Assembly: GCA_018263395.1 (NCBI GenBank)
Contig: JAANXF010000006.1
Coordinates: 1 to 63,861 of the forward strand
Origin: Methanonatronarchaeales archaeon
Lineage (GTDB): Archaea; Halobacteriota; Methanonatronarchaeia; JAANXF01
Direction of reading: 5' to 3'
DNA: 63,861 bases
The notes beneath the pieces were generated by a model. That model searched no databases. It was given only the letters and a program-made list of their open reading frames with translations, and had not been told where the DNA came from. A program made the position numbers and the translations under genes. Below, piece after piece: positions 18,139 to 26,683 of the stretch (positions are counted from its first letter, which is position 1; each line of letters starts with the position of its first letter).

Positions 18139-18432
18139 GTGAGGCTGAAGGTACACCGCCGCCAGAGCGAGATCTTGGTAGCGGTCTGCGACAGCGACCT
18201 GGTGGGAACCAGAATCGACGCGGACGGTGCCCCCTTCGAGGTGACCGAGGGTTTTTACGGCGACGAGAAGGCGGACGAGGAGGAGGTCGTAGACGCCCTC
18301 GAGGGAGCCACGATAGTTAACGTGCTCGGAGAGAGGGCGGTTTCGTGCGCCACGAGGGCGGGCGTGGTCGACGAGGACAAGGTGGCTATCGTGGGTGACG
18401 TGCCTCACGCCCAGATGGTCACGATTCTGTAG
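18139..18432 (+). CDS. DUF424 family protein
   Basis: A 97-residue protein from GTG at 18139. It matches the archaeal DUF424 family in length and in the motifs VAVCDSDLVGTRID, EGATIVNVLGERAV and GDVPHAQMV. The function is unknown; the gene frequently lies beside translation and ribosome-export genes in archaea, as here (NMD3 follows after three bases). Confidence 0.85.
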   Translation: MRLKVHRRQSEILVAVCDSDLVGTRIDADGAPFEVTEGFYGDEKADEEEVVDALEGATIVNVLGERAVSCATRAGVVDEDKVAIVGDVPHAQMVTIL

Positions 18433-18435
18433 AAA

Positions 18436-19482
18436 ATGCTGTGTCCGAGATGCGGTGAGGAGAGGGAGCACTTCGCCGAAAAGGTCTGCGTGGACTGTTT
18501 CCTGGAGAGAGAGACGCTCGTCGAGGTCGATGACGGTCTGAGGGTCGTCCAATGTGTCTCCTGCGGCGCCGTGAAGGCGAACGGCTGGACGGACCTGGAG
18601 CTGAAGGACGCAGTTTCGCTTCTCGTCGAGGGGTCGGCCTCATTACCCCGAGAGCTGGAGACCCCCGTGCTCGACGTGGAGCTGGAGAGAGTCCTCCCGA
18701 AAGCCATCGAGGCCAGGGTCACCGTTGAGGGAGACCTGGGGGGTCGATGGGTGGAGGAAAGCGTTCCCCTGAGCCTCGAGGTATCGAGGGGCGTATGTCG
18801 CAGTTGCAGCCGCTCGAACAGGGGGTACTACGAGGCGGTTTTGCAGGTGAGGGCCGAGGACCGTGACGTACGTGAGGACGAGTTCGACGAAGCACTGGAG
18901 GAGGTCTCCGGGCTCGCGGATTCGGTCGCCGAGGCAGGGGGAGAGAAGCCCTTCGTCTCGAGGGTCGAGAGGAGCGGAGGAGGCTTCGACCTGTACCTCG
19001 GGGAAAGCAGCGTCGCGAGGAAGATTTCCAGGCGGCTAAAGGAACGCTTCGGCGCGAAAGCTACGGAGTCGGCCTCCCTGGTAGGTGTCCGTGACGGCAG
19101 GGAGGTTTATCGGTCGACCCACCTCGTGAGACTCCCCCCTTTCGGAAGGGGCGACGTCGTTCGATACCGGGATGACTACTTCGTCGTCAGGGGGTCGGGA
19201 AACGTCGTCGAACTCGTCGACCTCGAGACCGGCAGGGTTAAAAGAGTTCCATCCTCCAGGCTGGCCGAGGAGGCCGGGGTGGTCGGAGACCTGCAGAGCG
19301 CGGAGGAGGCCCTGCTCACCATGGTCGGGGGGGACGAGGTGCAGGTTCTGGATCCCGGGAGCATGCGTGCCGTTACTCTCTCGAGGCCCCCGTTCGTCGA
19401 CGCGGGGAACCAGGGGAGCTCCGTGCAGGTTCTCAAGCTCGAGGGCGAATTGGTGCCGGTCAACCCGGAGGCCGCGAAGTGA
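18436..19482 (+). CDS. nmd3: NMD3-related ribosome biogenesis protein
   Basis: A 348-residue archaeal homologue of the eukaryotic 60S export adaptor NMD3. N-terminal Cys-rich zinc region: CPRCGEER...CVDCFLE...CVSCGAVKANGW, then GVCRSCSRSNRGYYEAVLQVR, which is the most conserved family segment. The remainder includes eIF5A/OB-like beta-rich regions (RGDVVRYRDDYFVV). Archaea have no nuclear export; a role in late large-subunit maturation is inferred. GTGA overlap couples it to taw2. Confidence 0.9.
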   Translation: MLCPRCGEEREHFAEKVCVDCFLERETLVEVDDGLRVVQCVSCGAVKANGWTDLELKDAVSLLVEGSASLPRELETPVLDVELERVLPKAIEARVTVEGDLGGRWVEESVPLSLEVSRGVCRSCSRSNRGYYEAVLQVRAEDRDVREDEFDEALEEVSGLADSVAEAGGEKPFVSRVERSGGGFDLYLGESSVARKISRRLKERFGAKATESASLVGVRDGREVYRSTHLVRLPPFGRGDVVRYRDDYFVVRGSGNVVELVDLETGRVKRVPSSRLAEEAGVVGDLQSAEEALLTMVGGDEVQVLDPGSMRAVTLSRPPFVDAGNQGSSVQVLKLEGELVPVNPEAAK

Positions 19483-20450
19483 GGGCTGTCAGGGTGGAGC
19501 GGGAGTCCGCGGAAGTGGCCATCAGTCGTCTGGGCCGGCGCGGCCTGCTCGACCCGTCGCGGAGAATAGTCGAGAGGGACGGGTTCGTGGAGATTCCCGT
19601 GACGGGGACGGTGGATGACCACGACTCGTTCCACCAGAAAGACCCCGTTCCGAGGAAACCGGAACTGACGCCGACGGACCGCATGTCGAAGAGCGGCATA
19701 TCCGAAGACCGCGTTCCCTCAGGGTGGACCAGGCTCGGCAGCGTTCTTCTCGCCGAGCTGGACGGCGACAAGGTGGCCGCGGAGGCGCTTCTGGAGGCCC
19801 ACCCGGGCGCTACGGCCGTGGTGGACCACCGTGGAATCGACGGGGCGCTCCGGAGGCCGGAGGCGGAGCTGCTCGCCGGCGACGGACCGACCGAGACCGT
19901 CCACAGGGAGCACGGCCTGGTGTACCGCCTAGACCCCCTGAGGGTCATGTTCAGCCCGGGAAACTCCGGAGAGCGGCTGCGCGTCAGGAGTACCGTTCAG
20001 GAGGACGATTGGGTTCTCGACATGTTCGCCTGCGTCGGACAGTTCTCGATTCCGGCGGCCACTGCCGGCGCACACGTCCTCGCGATCGACGCGAATCCGG
20101 AGGCAGCCCTGTTCCTGCGGGAAAACGCAGCGCTCAACGGCCTGAACGACAGGCTCGACGTCGTGGTGGCCGACTCCCGGCGAAGCAGCCCGGACGGCCC
20201 CTTCGACCGGGTGCTTATGGGCCACCTCGACTCGCCGGGACACCTCGGTAGGGCAGTAGCGTCGCTCGGCGAGGGCGGCCGGCTCCACTACCACGAGTCC
20301 TGTCCCTCCGCCATAGACGATAGACCCGTGAAGAGGGTTCGAAGGGCCGTGGAGGACGGGGGCAGGGACGCACTGAGGCTCGACCGGAGGCTCGTCAAAA
20401 CTTTCGCCCCGGGCGTGGGTCACTACGCTGTGGACTGCCTCGTCGAATAG
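19479..20450 (+). CDS. taw2: Taw2/Trm5-family tRNA-modifying transferase
   Basis: A 323-residue class-I SAM-dependent enzyme of the Trm5/Tyw2 group acting at G37 of tRNA-Phe. SAM-binding motifs: LDMFACVGQFSIPAA, LAIDANPEA. At the catalytic position it carries DRVLMGHLDSPGHL in place of the NPPxxA-type motif of Trm5 methylases. MG followed by H/L is typical of archaeal Tyw2 (aminocarboxypropyl transfer in wyosine synthesis), so Taw2 is preferred over Trm5. Start GTG overlaps the nmd3 stop. Confidence 0.82.
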   Translation: MRAVRVERESAEVAISRLGRRGLLDPSRRIVERDGFVEIPVTGTVDDHDSFHQKDPVPRKPELTPTDRMSKSGISEDRVPSGWTRLGSVLLAELDGDKVAAEALLEAHPGATAVVDHRGIDGALRRPEAELLAGDGPTETVHREHGLVYRLDPLRVMFSPGNSGERLRVRSTVQEDDWVLDMFACVGQFSIPAATAGAHVLAIDANPEAALFLRENAALNGLNDRLDVVVADSRRSSPDGPFDRVLMGHLDSPGHLGRAVASLGEGGRLHYHESCPSAIDDRPVKRVRRAVEDGGRDALRLDRRLVKTFAPGVGHYAVDCLVE

Positions 20451-20483
20451 ACTTTTTGTCACGCACTCCTAATTCTCAGGCAG

Positions 20484-22052
20484 ATGGACCTCATCAGGCG
20501 GCTGGCCGCCGAGGGAGAGGGCGGAAACGTAGAGTTCAAGGAGAGGCTCAAAAGCGAGGTCCACCTCTCCGAGGACAGGAGGCAGAGCCTCGCCGCACAG
20601 ATGAAGAACCGCGTGCTGCTCGGCGAAGGTAGGGGTCTCTACCTGGTGGGGGTCGACGACGACGGGGAGCTGCTCGGCATCTCCACTACCGAAATGGAGG
20701 AGTCACTGAGGGTTCTCTCGACGATCGCCGACGACCTCGACCTCGGTATCGACGTGGAGAGGTCCGTGGAGCTCGAAGGCGGCTTCGTGGCTCTTGCCGC
20801 CGTGGAGGAGCCCGCGGTGGAGGGCAGGAAGCACCTCATCGTGGGGACAGCAGGGCACGTGGACCACGGAAAGAGCAGCCTCGTGGGAAGCCTGATTACC
20901 GGCGAGCCGGACGACGGCCGTGGAAGGACCAGGATATTTCTGGACGTGAAGCCCCACGAGATAGAGAGGGGTCTGAGTGCCGACCTGAGCTACGGGGTCT
21001 ACGGTTTCTCCGGGTCGGAGACCCTGAACCTGGCAAACCCGCTGGACCGGTCCGAGAAGGCGTCCCTGATAGAGAGGAGCGACAAGGTGGTCTCATTCAT
21101 AGACACGGTGGGTCACGAGCCCTGGCTGAGGACGGCGATAAGGGGGCTGCTCGGTGGGCAGGTCGACTACGGCCTTCTGGCGGTAGACTCCACTGAGGGC
21201 GTGACGCGGGTGACGAGGGAGCACCTCGGGATAATGCTGGCCCAGGAGATACCCGTCGTGGTCGCTCTGACGAAGGTCGACAGGGTCGACGGGAACAGGG
21301 TCGAGGAGATGGAGCTGGAGGCGGTTCGGCTGGTGAAGAAGGTGGGCAAGGTGCCCTACCGCGTCAGCTGCGTGGAGGACGTGAGGACCGTGCTGCAGCA
21401 GAGTAACAGGGAGGCGCTGGTTCCGCTGTTCAGGACCTCTGCCGTCACAATGGAGGGCCTGAACCTGTTGAACGAGTTCCTGCTAAGGGCCGAAAGGCGT
21501 GACAGGCCGTCGGAAAAGCCGTTCAAGATGTACATCGACAGAGTGTACTCCGTCCGGGGCGTGGGCAGGGTCGTCAGCGGCACGGTTCAGGAGGGCTCAG
21601 TGGAGACCGGGGATACCGTGTTGCTGGGTCCGGACAGCCACGGAAACTACGACGAGGTTCGGGTGAAGTCGGTAGAGATGCACCACCGCCGGGTCGAGTG
21701 GGCGTCCGCGGGCCAGATAGTCGGAATCGCGACGAAGGGGGGGGATCCGGAGCGCGGCATGGTGCTCTGCGGAGAGGAGGCCGCCTCCGCGGTGCGTGAG
21801 TTCGAGGCGGAGGTGATGGTGCTGAACCACCCGACGAGAATAAGCGACGGATACGAGCCGGTTGTCCACCTGGAAACGATCTCGGAGGCCACGCGCTTCA
21901 TAATGGACGACTACCTCGTCGCTGGGGAGTCAGGCACCGTAAAAATGAGGTTCCGGTACCGGCCCTACTGCGTCACGGAGGGGCAGCGATTCGTCTTCAG
22001 GGAGGGCGCGTCGAAGGGCGTCGGCCGCGTCACCAGGCCGCTTCCCGAGTGA
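20484..22052 (+). CDS. GTPBP1-like translational GTPase
   Basis: A 522-residue GTPase of the archaeal GTPBP1/2 group, related to EF-1A. About 115 N-terminal residues of family-specific sequence precede the G domain: G1 GTAGHVDHGKSSLVGSL, G3 DTVGHEPW, G4 ALTKVD. EF-Tu-like beta-barrels follow (VYSVRGVGRVVSGTVQEG; the C-terminal barrel ends in GQRFVFREG). Eukaryotic GTPBP1 has been linked to mRNA surveillance and ribosome rescue; the archaeal function is unproven. Next gene starts at its stop (TGATG). Confidence 0.88.
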   Translation: MDLIRRLAAEGEGGNVEFKERLKSEVHLSEDRRQSLAAQMKNRVLLGEGRGLYLVGVDDDGELLGISTTEMEESLRVLSTIADDLDLGIDVERSVELEGGFVALAAVEEPAVEGRKHLIVGTAGHVDHGKSSLVGSLITGEPDDGRGRTRIFLDVKPHEIERGLSADLSYGVYGFSGSETLNLANPLDRSEKASLIERSDKVVSFIDTVGHEPWLRTAIRGLLGGQVDYGLLAVDSTEGVTRVTREHLGIMLAQEIPVVVALTKVDRVDGNRVEEMELEAVRLVKKVGKVPYRVSCVEDVRTVLQQSNREALVPLFRTSAVTMEGLNLLNEFLLRAERRDRPSEKPFKMYIDRVYSVRGVGRVVSGTVQEGSVETGDTVLLGPDSHGNYDEVRVKSVEMHHRRVEWASAGQIVGIATKGGDPERGMVLCGEEAASAVREFEAEVMVLNHPTRISDGYEPVVHLETISEATRFIMDDYLVAGESGTVKMRFRYRPYCVTEGQRFVFREGASKGVGRVTRPLPE

Positions 22053-22495
22053 TGCGCCTCCTCGTGGACGACATGCTGGGCAGCCTCGCACGCTGGCTGA
22101 GGATCGCGGGACACGACGTGCTGTACGGCGGTGACGTCGAGGGGGGAGACGACGCGCTCCTGAGGAGGAGCAGGGAGGAGGGCCGCGTCCTGGTCACGAG
22201 GGACGTGGAGCTCGCCTCGCGGTCAGGGGACTCAGTGCTCCTCGGTACGCGGGACCTGGACGAGCAGCTCTCCAAGGTCGCCGACGCACTGGGCCTCGAA
22301 CTGGAGCCCGTGATGGAGCGCTGCACCCTCTGCAACTCCGAGCTGGTTCCCGCGGAATCCGTCGACGAGGACTACGTGCCGGAGGACGCGGAGGACCTGA
22401 TGGTCTGCTCGTCCTGCGGCCGCTACTACTGGAGGGGCAGCCACTGGGAACGCATCCGGGAGAGACTCGGGAGAATACGGGAAGGCCACAGGTGA
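22052..22495 (+). CDS. Mut7-C RNase-fold protein
   Basis: A 147-residue protein of the Mut7-C (DUF82) family: a PIN-like domain with acidic residues in LLVDDMLGSLARWLRIAGHDV and LVTRDVELASRSG, then a C-terminal zinc ribbon CTLCNSEL...CSSCGRYYWRGSHWERI. Related domains are nucleases or toxin-like RNases. ATG at 22052 overlaps the upstream stop by one base; GTG at 22049 is the alternative. Confidence 0.85.
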   Translation: MRLLVDDMLGSLARWLRIAGHDVLYGGDVEGGDDALLRRSREEGRVLVTRDVELASRSGDSVLLGTRDLDEQLSKVADALGLELEPVMERCTLCNSELVPAESVDEDYVPEDAEDLMVCSSCGRYYWRGSHWERIRERLGRIREGHR

Positions 22496-22581
22496 ATCCA
22501 CACTAAAGGATACGTTGACTCTCTGATTTTTGAGCCCTCGACCGATACGCTTATTACCATTATAAATCATGTAAGACCCGG

Positions 22582-23052
22582 ATGAGTCCGGTGCCGGATA
22601 CCGTCGACGAGACGCCGCTCGTTGAGTTCGATTCCTGTCTGCAGTGCGGTGAGTGCTCCTTCGTCTGTCCGACCAACGCCGTAGAGATGGTCGGCGAGAG
22701 CATCGTGATAGTTCCGGAGCTCTGCACGAACTGCGGGCTATGCGTGGAGGCCTGCCCCGACGCCCTGATGGCCACGAGCGAGGGAGAGAGGCCGGATCGT
22801 GCCCTCGTCGTCAAGGAGGACTGCATCGGCTGCTCCATATGCGAACAGTCCTGCCCCATCGACGCAATAGTGATGGACCCGGAGGGACTGGACAAGGGCC
22901 GCGGGCTCGCCGTAATCGACTCCTCGGTGTGCGACATGTGCGACACATGTGCCGAGGTCTGCCCCACCGACTGCATAGCCATTCCCCAGCAGTACCGCAG
23001 GAGCTACGACGACGAATCCATACTCGGGGAGCCACTGATTCAGGCGCCGTAA
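22582..23052 (+). CDS. Polyferredoxin with four [4Fe-4S] clusters
   Basis: A 156-residue soluble ferredoxin-like protein with four complete CxxCxxCxxxCP motifs: CLQCGECSFVCP, CTNCGLCVEACP, CIGCSICEQSCP and CDMCDTCAEVCP. Hence two tandem bacterial-type ferredoxin domains carrying four clusters, an electron carrier. TATA-like TTATTACC/TTATAAATC at 22551-22568 precedes the ATG. No redox partner genes are adjacent, so the partner is unknown. Confidence 0.92.
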   Translation: MSPVPDTVDETPLVEFDSCLQCGECSFVCPTNAVEMVGESIVIVPELCTNCGLCVEACPDALMATSEGERPDRALVVKEDCIGCSICEQSCPIDAIVMDPEGLDKGRGLAVIDSSVCDMCDTCAEVCPTDCIAIPQQYRRSYDDESILGEPLIQAP

Positions 23053-23131
23053 ACGCTGCAACCCCGCCTCACGGTGACTGAACCACCCAGGGGAGTTCAG
23101 CGACAGTAATAGCTCATCATCCCCGATTTCG

Positions 23132-23163
23132 ACGGGCCCTCGACGAGCGGCGTCGGGGCCCGT
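23132..23163. terminator. GC-rich hairpin between convergent genes
   Basis: ACGGGCCC-T-CGACG pairs with CGTCGGGGCCCGT across a short AGCGG loop: a 13-bp stem with one bulged base. It lies 80 bases after the polyferredoxin stop and 120 bases before the end of the converging gene. No long T run follows, so it may be an RNA stabiliser or terminator-like structure. Confidence 0.45.
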
Positions 23164-23285
23164 GTGGGGTTAATCGGGTAACGCGGCGCACCGGCGTCGA
23201 TGCGGCCCGTCGCACATCTCGACCCGGCCCAAGGGGCGGACCTAACTCTGCGGGCCACCTCCGTACCGACACTGGTCCCGTACGG

Positions 23286-23540
23286 CTATCCCGTCCTCTT
23301 GACCTCGTCTCCCTCCCTGACCCTCCTGTCGACCTTTATACCGACCTCGTCTCCCGGTCCGGCCTCCTCCACGTCGACGTGGTCCAGTTGCATCGATTCC
23401 ACGGTCTGCTCGAAGTCCGTCGTTGCCCCCTCTATCGAGACGCTGTCCCCGACCTGGAGGTGGCTGTCGAGGACCACGCTAGCTACCCCTATGTCGGTGA
23501 AGTAGTGGGTCACCTCCCCGACTCTCTCTGCCTCACTCAT
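23286..23540 (-). CDS. EF-Tu domain-2-like small protein
   Basis: 84 residues from ATG 23540 (MSEAERVGEVTHYFTDIGVA). A single beta-barrel of the translation-factor domain-2 type: GEVTHYF..., LQVGDSVSIEGATTDFEQTVESMQ, AGPGDEVGIKVDRRVREGDEV. It matches the archaeal stand-alone 'translation elongation factor-like' family. A TATA-like CTTAATAG lies about 45 bases upstream at 23580-23588. The open frame extends upstream but without family similarity. Function unknown, possibly RNA or ribosome binding. Confidence 0.82.
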   Translation of the reverse strand: MSEAERVGEVTHYFTDIGVASVVLDSHLQVGDSVSIEGATTDFEQTVESMQLDHVDVEEAGPGDEVGIKVDRRVREGDEVKRTG

Positions 23541-23930
23541 CTCGAGCACCCGGCAGAGAACTGCAGGCTCTCCATCTATTAAGCTTCCCGAACGCGGTCT
23601 CCATCCGTGTGGATCAAATTGGCGTCGCTTCACCACCCGGTTTCTGGACGATGGGGCGTCCGGAACGTGATATGGTTTCGAAGAGCGGGGAGCCCTCTCT
23701 CCCCCTATTTCCCGACCGACTTCTGCGTGAATTCCTTGCATCAGTATGCCCCTTCGCCCTCGAACAGGGGAGGTCTTAAGAATTACATCTTCCCCACTGC
23801 GTCTTTCCCCTGAAGGTCGGGGGGTTTACCGGAGAGACGGGTGACGTGCGTACGCCTGCGTAATCGAGAGGACGGCGGGGAGGTACGAATGAAGCCCAAG
23901 ATCGTGGTCGCGCTAGACCGGTTACTCGCC
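23541..23930. other. Long non-coding stretch
   Basis: About 390 bases between the EF-Tu-like gene and the broken membrane gene. Open frames here lack family features and usable starts. I see no tRNA, repeat or clear hairpin; GGTCTTAAGAATTAC near 23772 is the only promoter-like AT patch. Confidence 0.3.
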
Positions 23931-24148
23931 TCATTCGTTTCCACAGCTGTAGCGGAAGTAGACGGCCATTCCCAGCAGTCCTATACCTGCCACCAGGATA
24001 GGGGTTCCCCAGTTCACGAGAAGGGCCGTGGAGATTCCGAGGAACCCCAGAGTGCCGCCACTGCCGGTATGCAGCAGATGCCCAGAGGCGCCATCGCTCC
24101 GAGGCCGATGAGTGCCGCCCCGAAGACGGCGTAGACTTTCCCCAACAC
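23931..24148 (-). pseudogene. Frameshifted small MerT-like membrane protein
   Basis: Reading from GTG 24148 gives VLGKVYAVFGAALIGLGAMA and PLGICCIPAV, a hydrophobic start with a Cys-Cys-Ile-Pro motif typical of MerT-like metal carriers. It then hits a stop after about 43 codons. A +1 shifted frame continues GTLGFLGISTALLVNWG, then PILVAGIGLLGMAVYFRYSC to a stop at 23931. Together they read as one 70-75-residue two- or three-helix protein with one indel near 24050. TTATATGG at 24176-24183 is a well-placed TATA box. Confidence 0.6.
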
Positions 24149-24251
24149 CCCGTGATGTTGAACAGGTCGATTGACCATATAACTTGCGTGAAGGCGTCAG
24201 TCGGTCTCCGGTCAACTCTCGTACCCCGGAGGGACAGACAGGGTTTATGCA

Positions 24252-24407
24252 TAGTCCCGGGCGGATTCGAACCGCCGTCCTCGGCTGTCTTCACGCCACC
24301 GGCCCTGACGACCCGGCGAACACACCTCCATCGGTGCCTGAACACCGGCCCTGACGACCCGGTGTGGTTCCAAAGGCCGAGATGGTTGACCGCTACACTA
24401 CGGGACT
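24252..24407 (-). tRNA. tRNA-Gln (UUG) with intron
   Basis: The acceptor stem AGTCCCG (24407-24401) pairs fully with CGGGACT; T arm GGCGG-TTCGAAT-CCGCC; anticodon stem TCGGC/GCCGA; loop CTTTGG(A) gives anticodon UUG. Discriminator A; CCA not encoded. The mature tRNA is 73 nt after removal of an 83-nt intron. Minus strand, about 110 bases upstream of pdxS and divergent from it. Confidence 0.96.
24287..24369 (-). other. Archaeal tRNA intron, canonical position 37/38, with internal duplication
   Basis: The 83-nt intron lies after G37. A bulge-helix-bulge can be drawn: the 4-bp helix CUUU (32-35) with GAAG near the intron 3' end, and bulges GG^A and AC^A, giving cuts after GG and after AC. Inside the intron the 20-mer CCGGGTCGTCAGGGCCGGTG occurs twice (24343-24362 and 24297-24316, 46-nt spacing). 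Each copy forms a CCGG...CCGG hairpin with the same 10-nt loop. No C/D box motifs are seen. Confidence 0.9.
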
Positions 24408-24516
24408 CACGGCATTTCTGTTCGTTATCGGCCTTATCTCTCCCGGTCGTAGAGAAGGGCACCCTTCCCGGGATACGGGACAAAATAGATAGGCGGTGAA
24501 GAGGAGTCCTAGACCG

Positions 24517-25569
24517 ATGTCGGTGGACTCGGAGACTCCAGAGGGGTCTTTTACGAAAAGAGGCGGGGAGGTTCCTGGACCCGGGGGGCTGGAGCGCGGA
24601 ACCAACCTCGTCAAGAAGGGCTTCGCCAGCATGCAGAAGGGCGGGGTCATAATGGACGTCACCAGCGTCGAGGAGGCCGGGGTGGCGGAGGACGTCGGCG
24701 CGGTCGCCGTGATGGCCCTGGAGAGGGTTCCCGCCGACATAAGGGCGGTGGGCGGCGTGGCCCGGATGGCGGACCCGTCGCTCGTCGAGGAGATTATAGA
24801 CGCGGTCACTATTCCCGTGATGGCGAAGTGCCGCATCGGGCACTTGGCGGAGGCACAGGTGCTCCAAGAGACCGGGGCCGACATGATCGACGAGTCCGAG
24901 GTACTGACGCCCGCCGACCCGTTCCTGCACATCGACAAGGGGCTTTTCGACACGCCCTTCGTCTGCGGAGCCACCTACCTGGGCGAGGCGGTTCGCCGTA
25001 TATGGGAGGGCGCCGCCATGATCCGCACCAAGGGAGAGGCCGGGACCGGCGACGTCGTGGAGGCGGTTCGACACCGCCGAATCGTCAGGGACGGCGTCCT
25101 GAGGGTAGCCGGGGCGGGGGATGACGAGCTTCGGGAAATCGCGGACGACTTCGTCCAGGAGTACGGAAGGATACACAGGGAGGTCCGCGGAGACGGAGAG
25201 GTCGGGGGCGTTACCCCGGTATTCGGTGGACACACCCTGGACGAGGCCAGGGAGGGTCTCCTCGGGGTCCTGCGCGACGTGAAGGGGATGGAGAGGCTGC
25301 CCGTGGTGGACTTTGCCGCCGGTGGCATAGCGACGCCCGCCGACGCGTCCCTCATGATGCAGCTCGGGAGCGACGGCGTCTTCGTCGGAAGCGGAGTGTT
25401 CAAATCCGGGAACCCGTCGGAGACCGGTCGGGCTATAGTGGAGGCCGTTGCGAATTACGACGACCCGGAGAGACTGAAGGAGATCTCCCGCGGCCTCGGG
25501 CTCCCCATGAAGGGCATGGACGCCGACACCGTGCCGGATGAGGAGAGACTTCAGGGCCGCGGCTGGTGA
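24517..25569 (+). CDS. pdxS: Pyridoxal 5'-phosphate synthase, PdxS subunit
   Basis: The synthase subunit that makes PLP from ribose-5-phosphate, glyceraldehyde-3-phosphate and ammonia. Seen are [23 protein letters not shown] (catalytic Asp), [14 protein letters not shown] (catalytic Lys), [22 protein letters not shown] and [27 protein letters not shown]. At 350 residues it exceeds the usual 290-300 through an N-terminal extension of about 30 residues and an insertion of about 35 ([20 protein letters not shown] region) before [10 protein letters not shown]; an insertion at this site is known from methanogen PdxS. TATA AAAATAGATAG at about 24482. ATG 24517 is preferred over GTG 24496. Confidence 0.95.
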   Translation: MSVDSETPEGSFTKRGGEVPGPGGLERGTNLVKKGFASMQKGGVIMDVTSVEEAGVAEDVGAVAVMALERVPADIRAVGGVARMADPSLVEEIIDAVTIPVMAKCRIGHLAEAQVLQETGADMIDESEVLTPADPFLHIDKGLFDTPFVCGATYLGEAVRRIWEGAAMIRTKGEAGTGDVVEAVRHRRIVRDGVLRVAGAGDDELREIADDFVQEYGRIHREVRGDGEVGGVTPVFGGHTLDEAREGLLGVLRDVKGMERLPVVDFAAGGIATPADASLMMQLGSDGVFVGSGVFKSGNPSETGRAIVEAVANYDDPERLKEISRGLGLPMKGMDADTVPDEERLQGRGW

Positions 25570-26147
25570 TGCGGGTAGGCGTCGTCGCGCTGCAGGGCGA
25601 CGTGTCGGAGCACGTCTCGGCCCTGCGCGGCGTAGGCGCCGAGCCCGTGGAGGTCCGACGGAGAGACGACATCGAGGGCGTGGACGGTGCCGTGATTCCC
25701 GGCGGAGAGTCCACCACGATATCGTCCCTGCTGTTCGACAGGGGACTTGACGCAGAATTAGTGGAGATGGCAGAATCCGGGACCCCGATATGGGGCACCT
25801 GTGCGGGCATGATACTGCTGGCGTCGGAGGGGCGCGGGGACGTCGAGCGAACCGGTCAACACATGCTCGGCCTACTCGACGCCTCCGTGGAGCGCAACGC
25901 GTTTGGGCGGCAGAGGGAGTCATTCCAGGCTCCCGTCGAATTCGACGGGTTCGACGAACCATTCGAGGCAGTGTTCATCAGGGCGCCTGCCTACACGGAA
26001 GTCGGCGGAGGGGTGGAGGTGCTCTCCGAGTTTGGAGGTGGAGTCGTGGCTGCGAGGGATGGACCGATTCTCGCCACGGCGTTCCACCCCGAGCTGGTCG
26101 ATGACGAGAGGGTGCACGAGTACTTTGCGTCGATGGTGGACGGATGA
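25569..26147 (+). CDS. pdxT: PLP synthase glutaminase, PdxT subunit
   Basis: A 192-residue class-I glutamine amidotransferase supplying ammonia to PdxS. Features: VGVVALQGDVSEHVSAL, IPGGESTTIS, nucleophile Cys in GTCAGMILLA, and the His/Glu pair in TAFHPELVDD. ATG 25569 overlaps the pdxS stop by one base (TGATG), ensuring coupled subunit synthesis. Confidence 0.95.
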   Translation: MRVGVVALQGDVSEHVSALRGVGAEPVEVRRRDDIEGVDGAVIPGGESTTISSLLFDRGLDAELVEMAESGTPIWGTCAGMILLASEGRGDVERTGQHMLGLLDASVERNAFGRQRESFQAPVEFDGFDEPFEAVFIRAPAYTEVGGGVEVLSEFGGGVVAARDGPILATAFHPELVDDERVHEYFASMVDG

Positions 26148-26683
26148 TTTTCGGTCACGGCCTGAAGGAGACCGACCCGGTTATCGAGGCGCTCGTGCGC
26201 GGCGAGCAGGTGGTCCTGCCCAGGAAGGGCGGAACGGGCGAGGACCGCTTCGGCCTCGAGGGAGGTAGGTTTCTGCTTCTCCCCACGAGGAAGGAGAAGA
26301 AGCGGGGCAGGTACGACAGGTACGACTGGCTGCTGACGGGGGACAGGTTCGACGTTGAGGAGGTCCGTGCTGCGGCCGTGGCGAGGGGGAAGGTGGAGTT
26401 GCGGGTCTCGCCGGACGACTACCCTGCGGTCCTGCTGGACGAGACAGTCTACAGCGAGGAGGGCCTGGAGAGAAAGCTGGGTTACCGGCCCGAGGACCCG
26501 CTGACGGTCGTGTTCGTCCGTGCGTACCGGGTGAATCCCCCGCTCGAGCTGGAGATGGACCCGTCGTACCGCGGCTGCAAGTCCTGGGTCAAGCTCGTGG
26601 AGGATTTCGAGCTGGACGCGGAGCCCGTCCTGCCCGAGAAAGAGTTCAGCCGCATGGCCGGCAGGGTAAGGGCGGCTCTCTAG
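26144..26683 (+). CDS. DUF1802 family protein
   Basis: 179 residues starting at the ATGA overlap with pdxT. MIFGHGLKETDPVIEALVRG, VVLPRKGGTGEDRFGLEGGRF and LLPTRKEKK resemble the DUF1802 family (conserved Lys-Gly and Arg-Lys-Gly-Gly motifs). The C-terminal part has RAYRVNPPLELE and SYRGCKSWVKL. No known function; coupling to pdxT may be incidental. It ends 4 bases into the end of the converging radical-SAM gene. Confidence 0.65.
   Translation: MIFGHGLKETDPVIEALVRGEQVVLPRKGGTGEDRFGLEGGRFLLLPTRKEKKRGRYDRYDWLLTGDRFDVEEVRAAAVARGKVELRVSPDDYPAVLLDETVYSEEGLERKLGYRPEDPLTVVFVRAYRVNPPLELEMDPSYRGCKSWVKLVEDFELDAEPVLPEKEFSRMAGRVRAAL

Noticed and set aside
22496-22581. Possible riboswitch before the polyferredoxin gene
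   Set aside because: Only an AT-rich promoter is seen; no conserved stem-loop architecture.
24287-24369. Box C/D guide RNA within the tRNA intron
   Set aside because: No RUGAUGA and CUGA pairs in the correct order on the sense strand; CTGA appears only on the opposite strand.
23776-25962. 728-codon minus-strand open frame
   Set aside because: Runs antisense through tRNA-Gln, pdxS and part of pdxT; Arg/Pro/Gly-rich translation without family features. GC-rich third positions create such frames.
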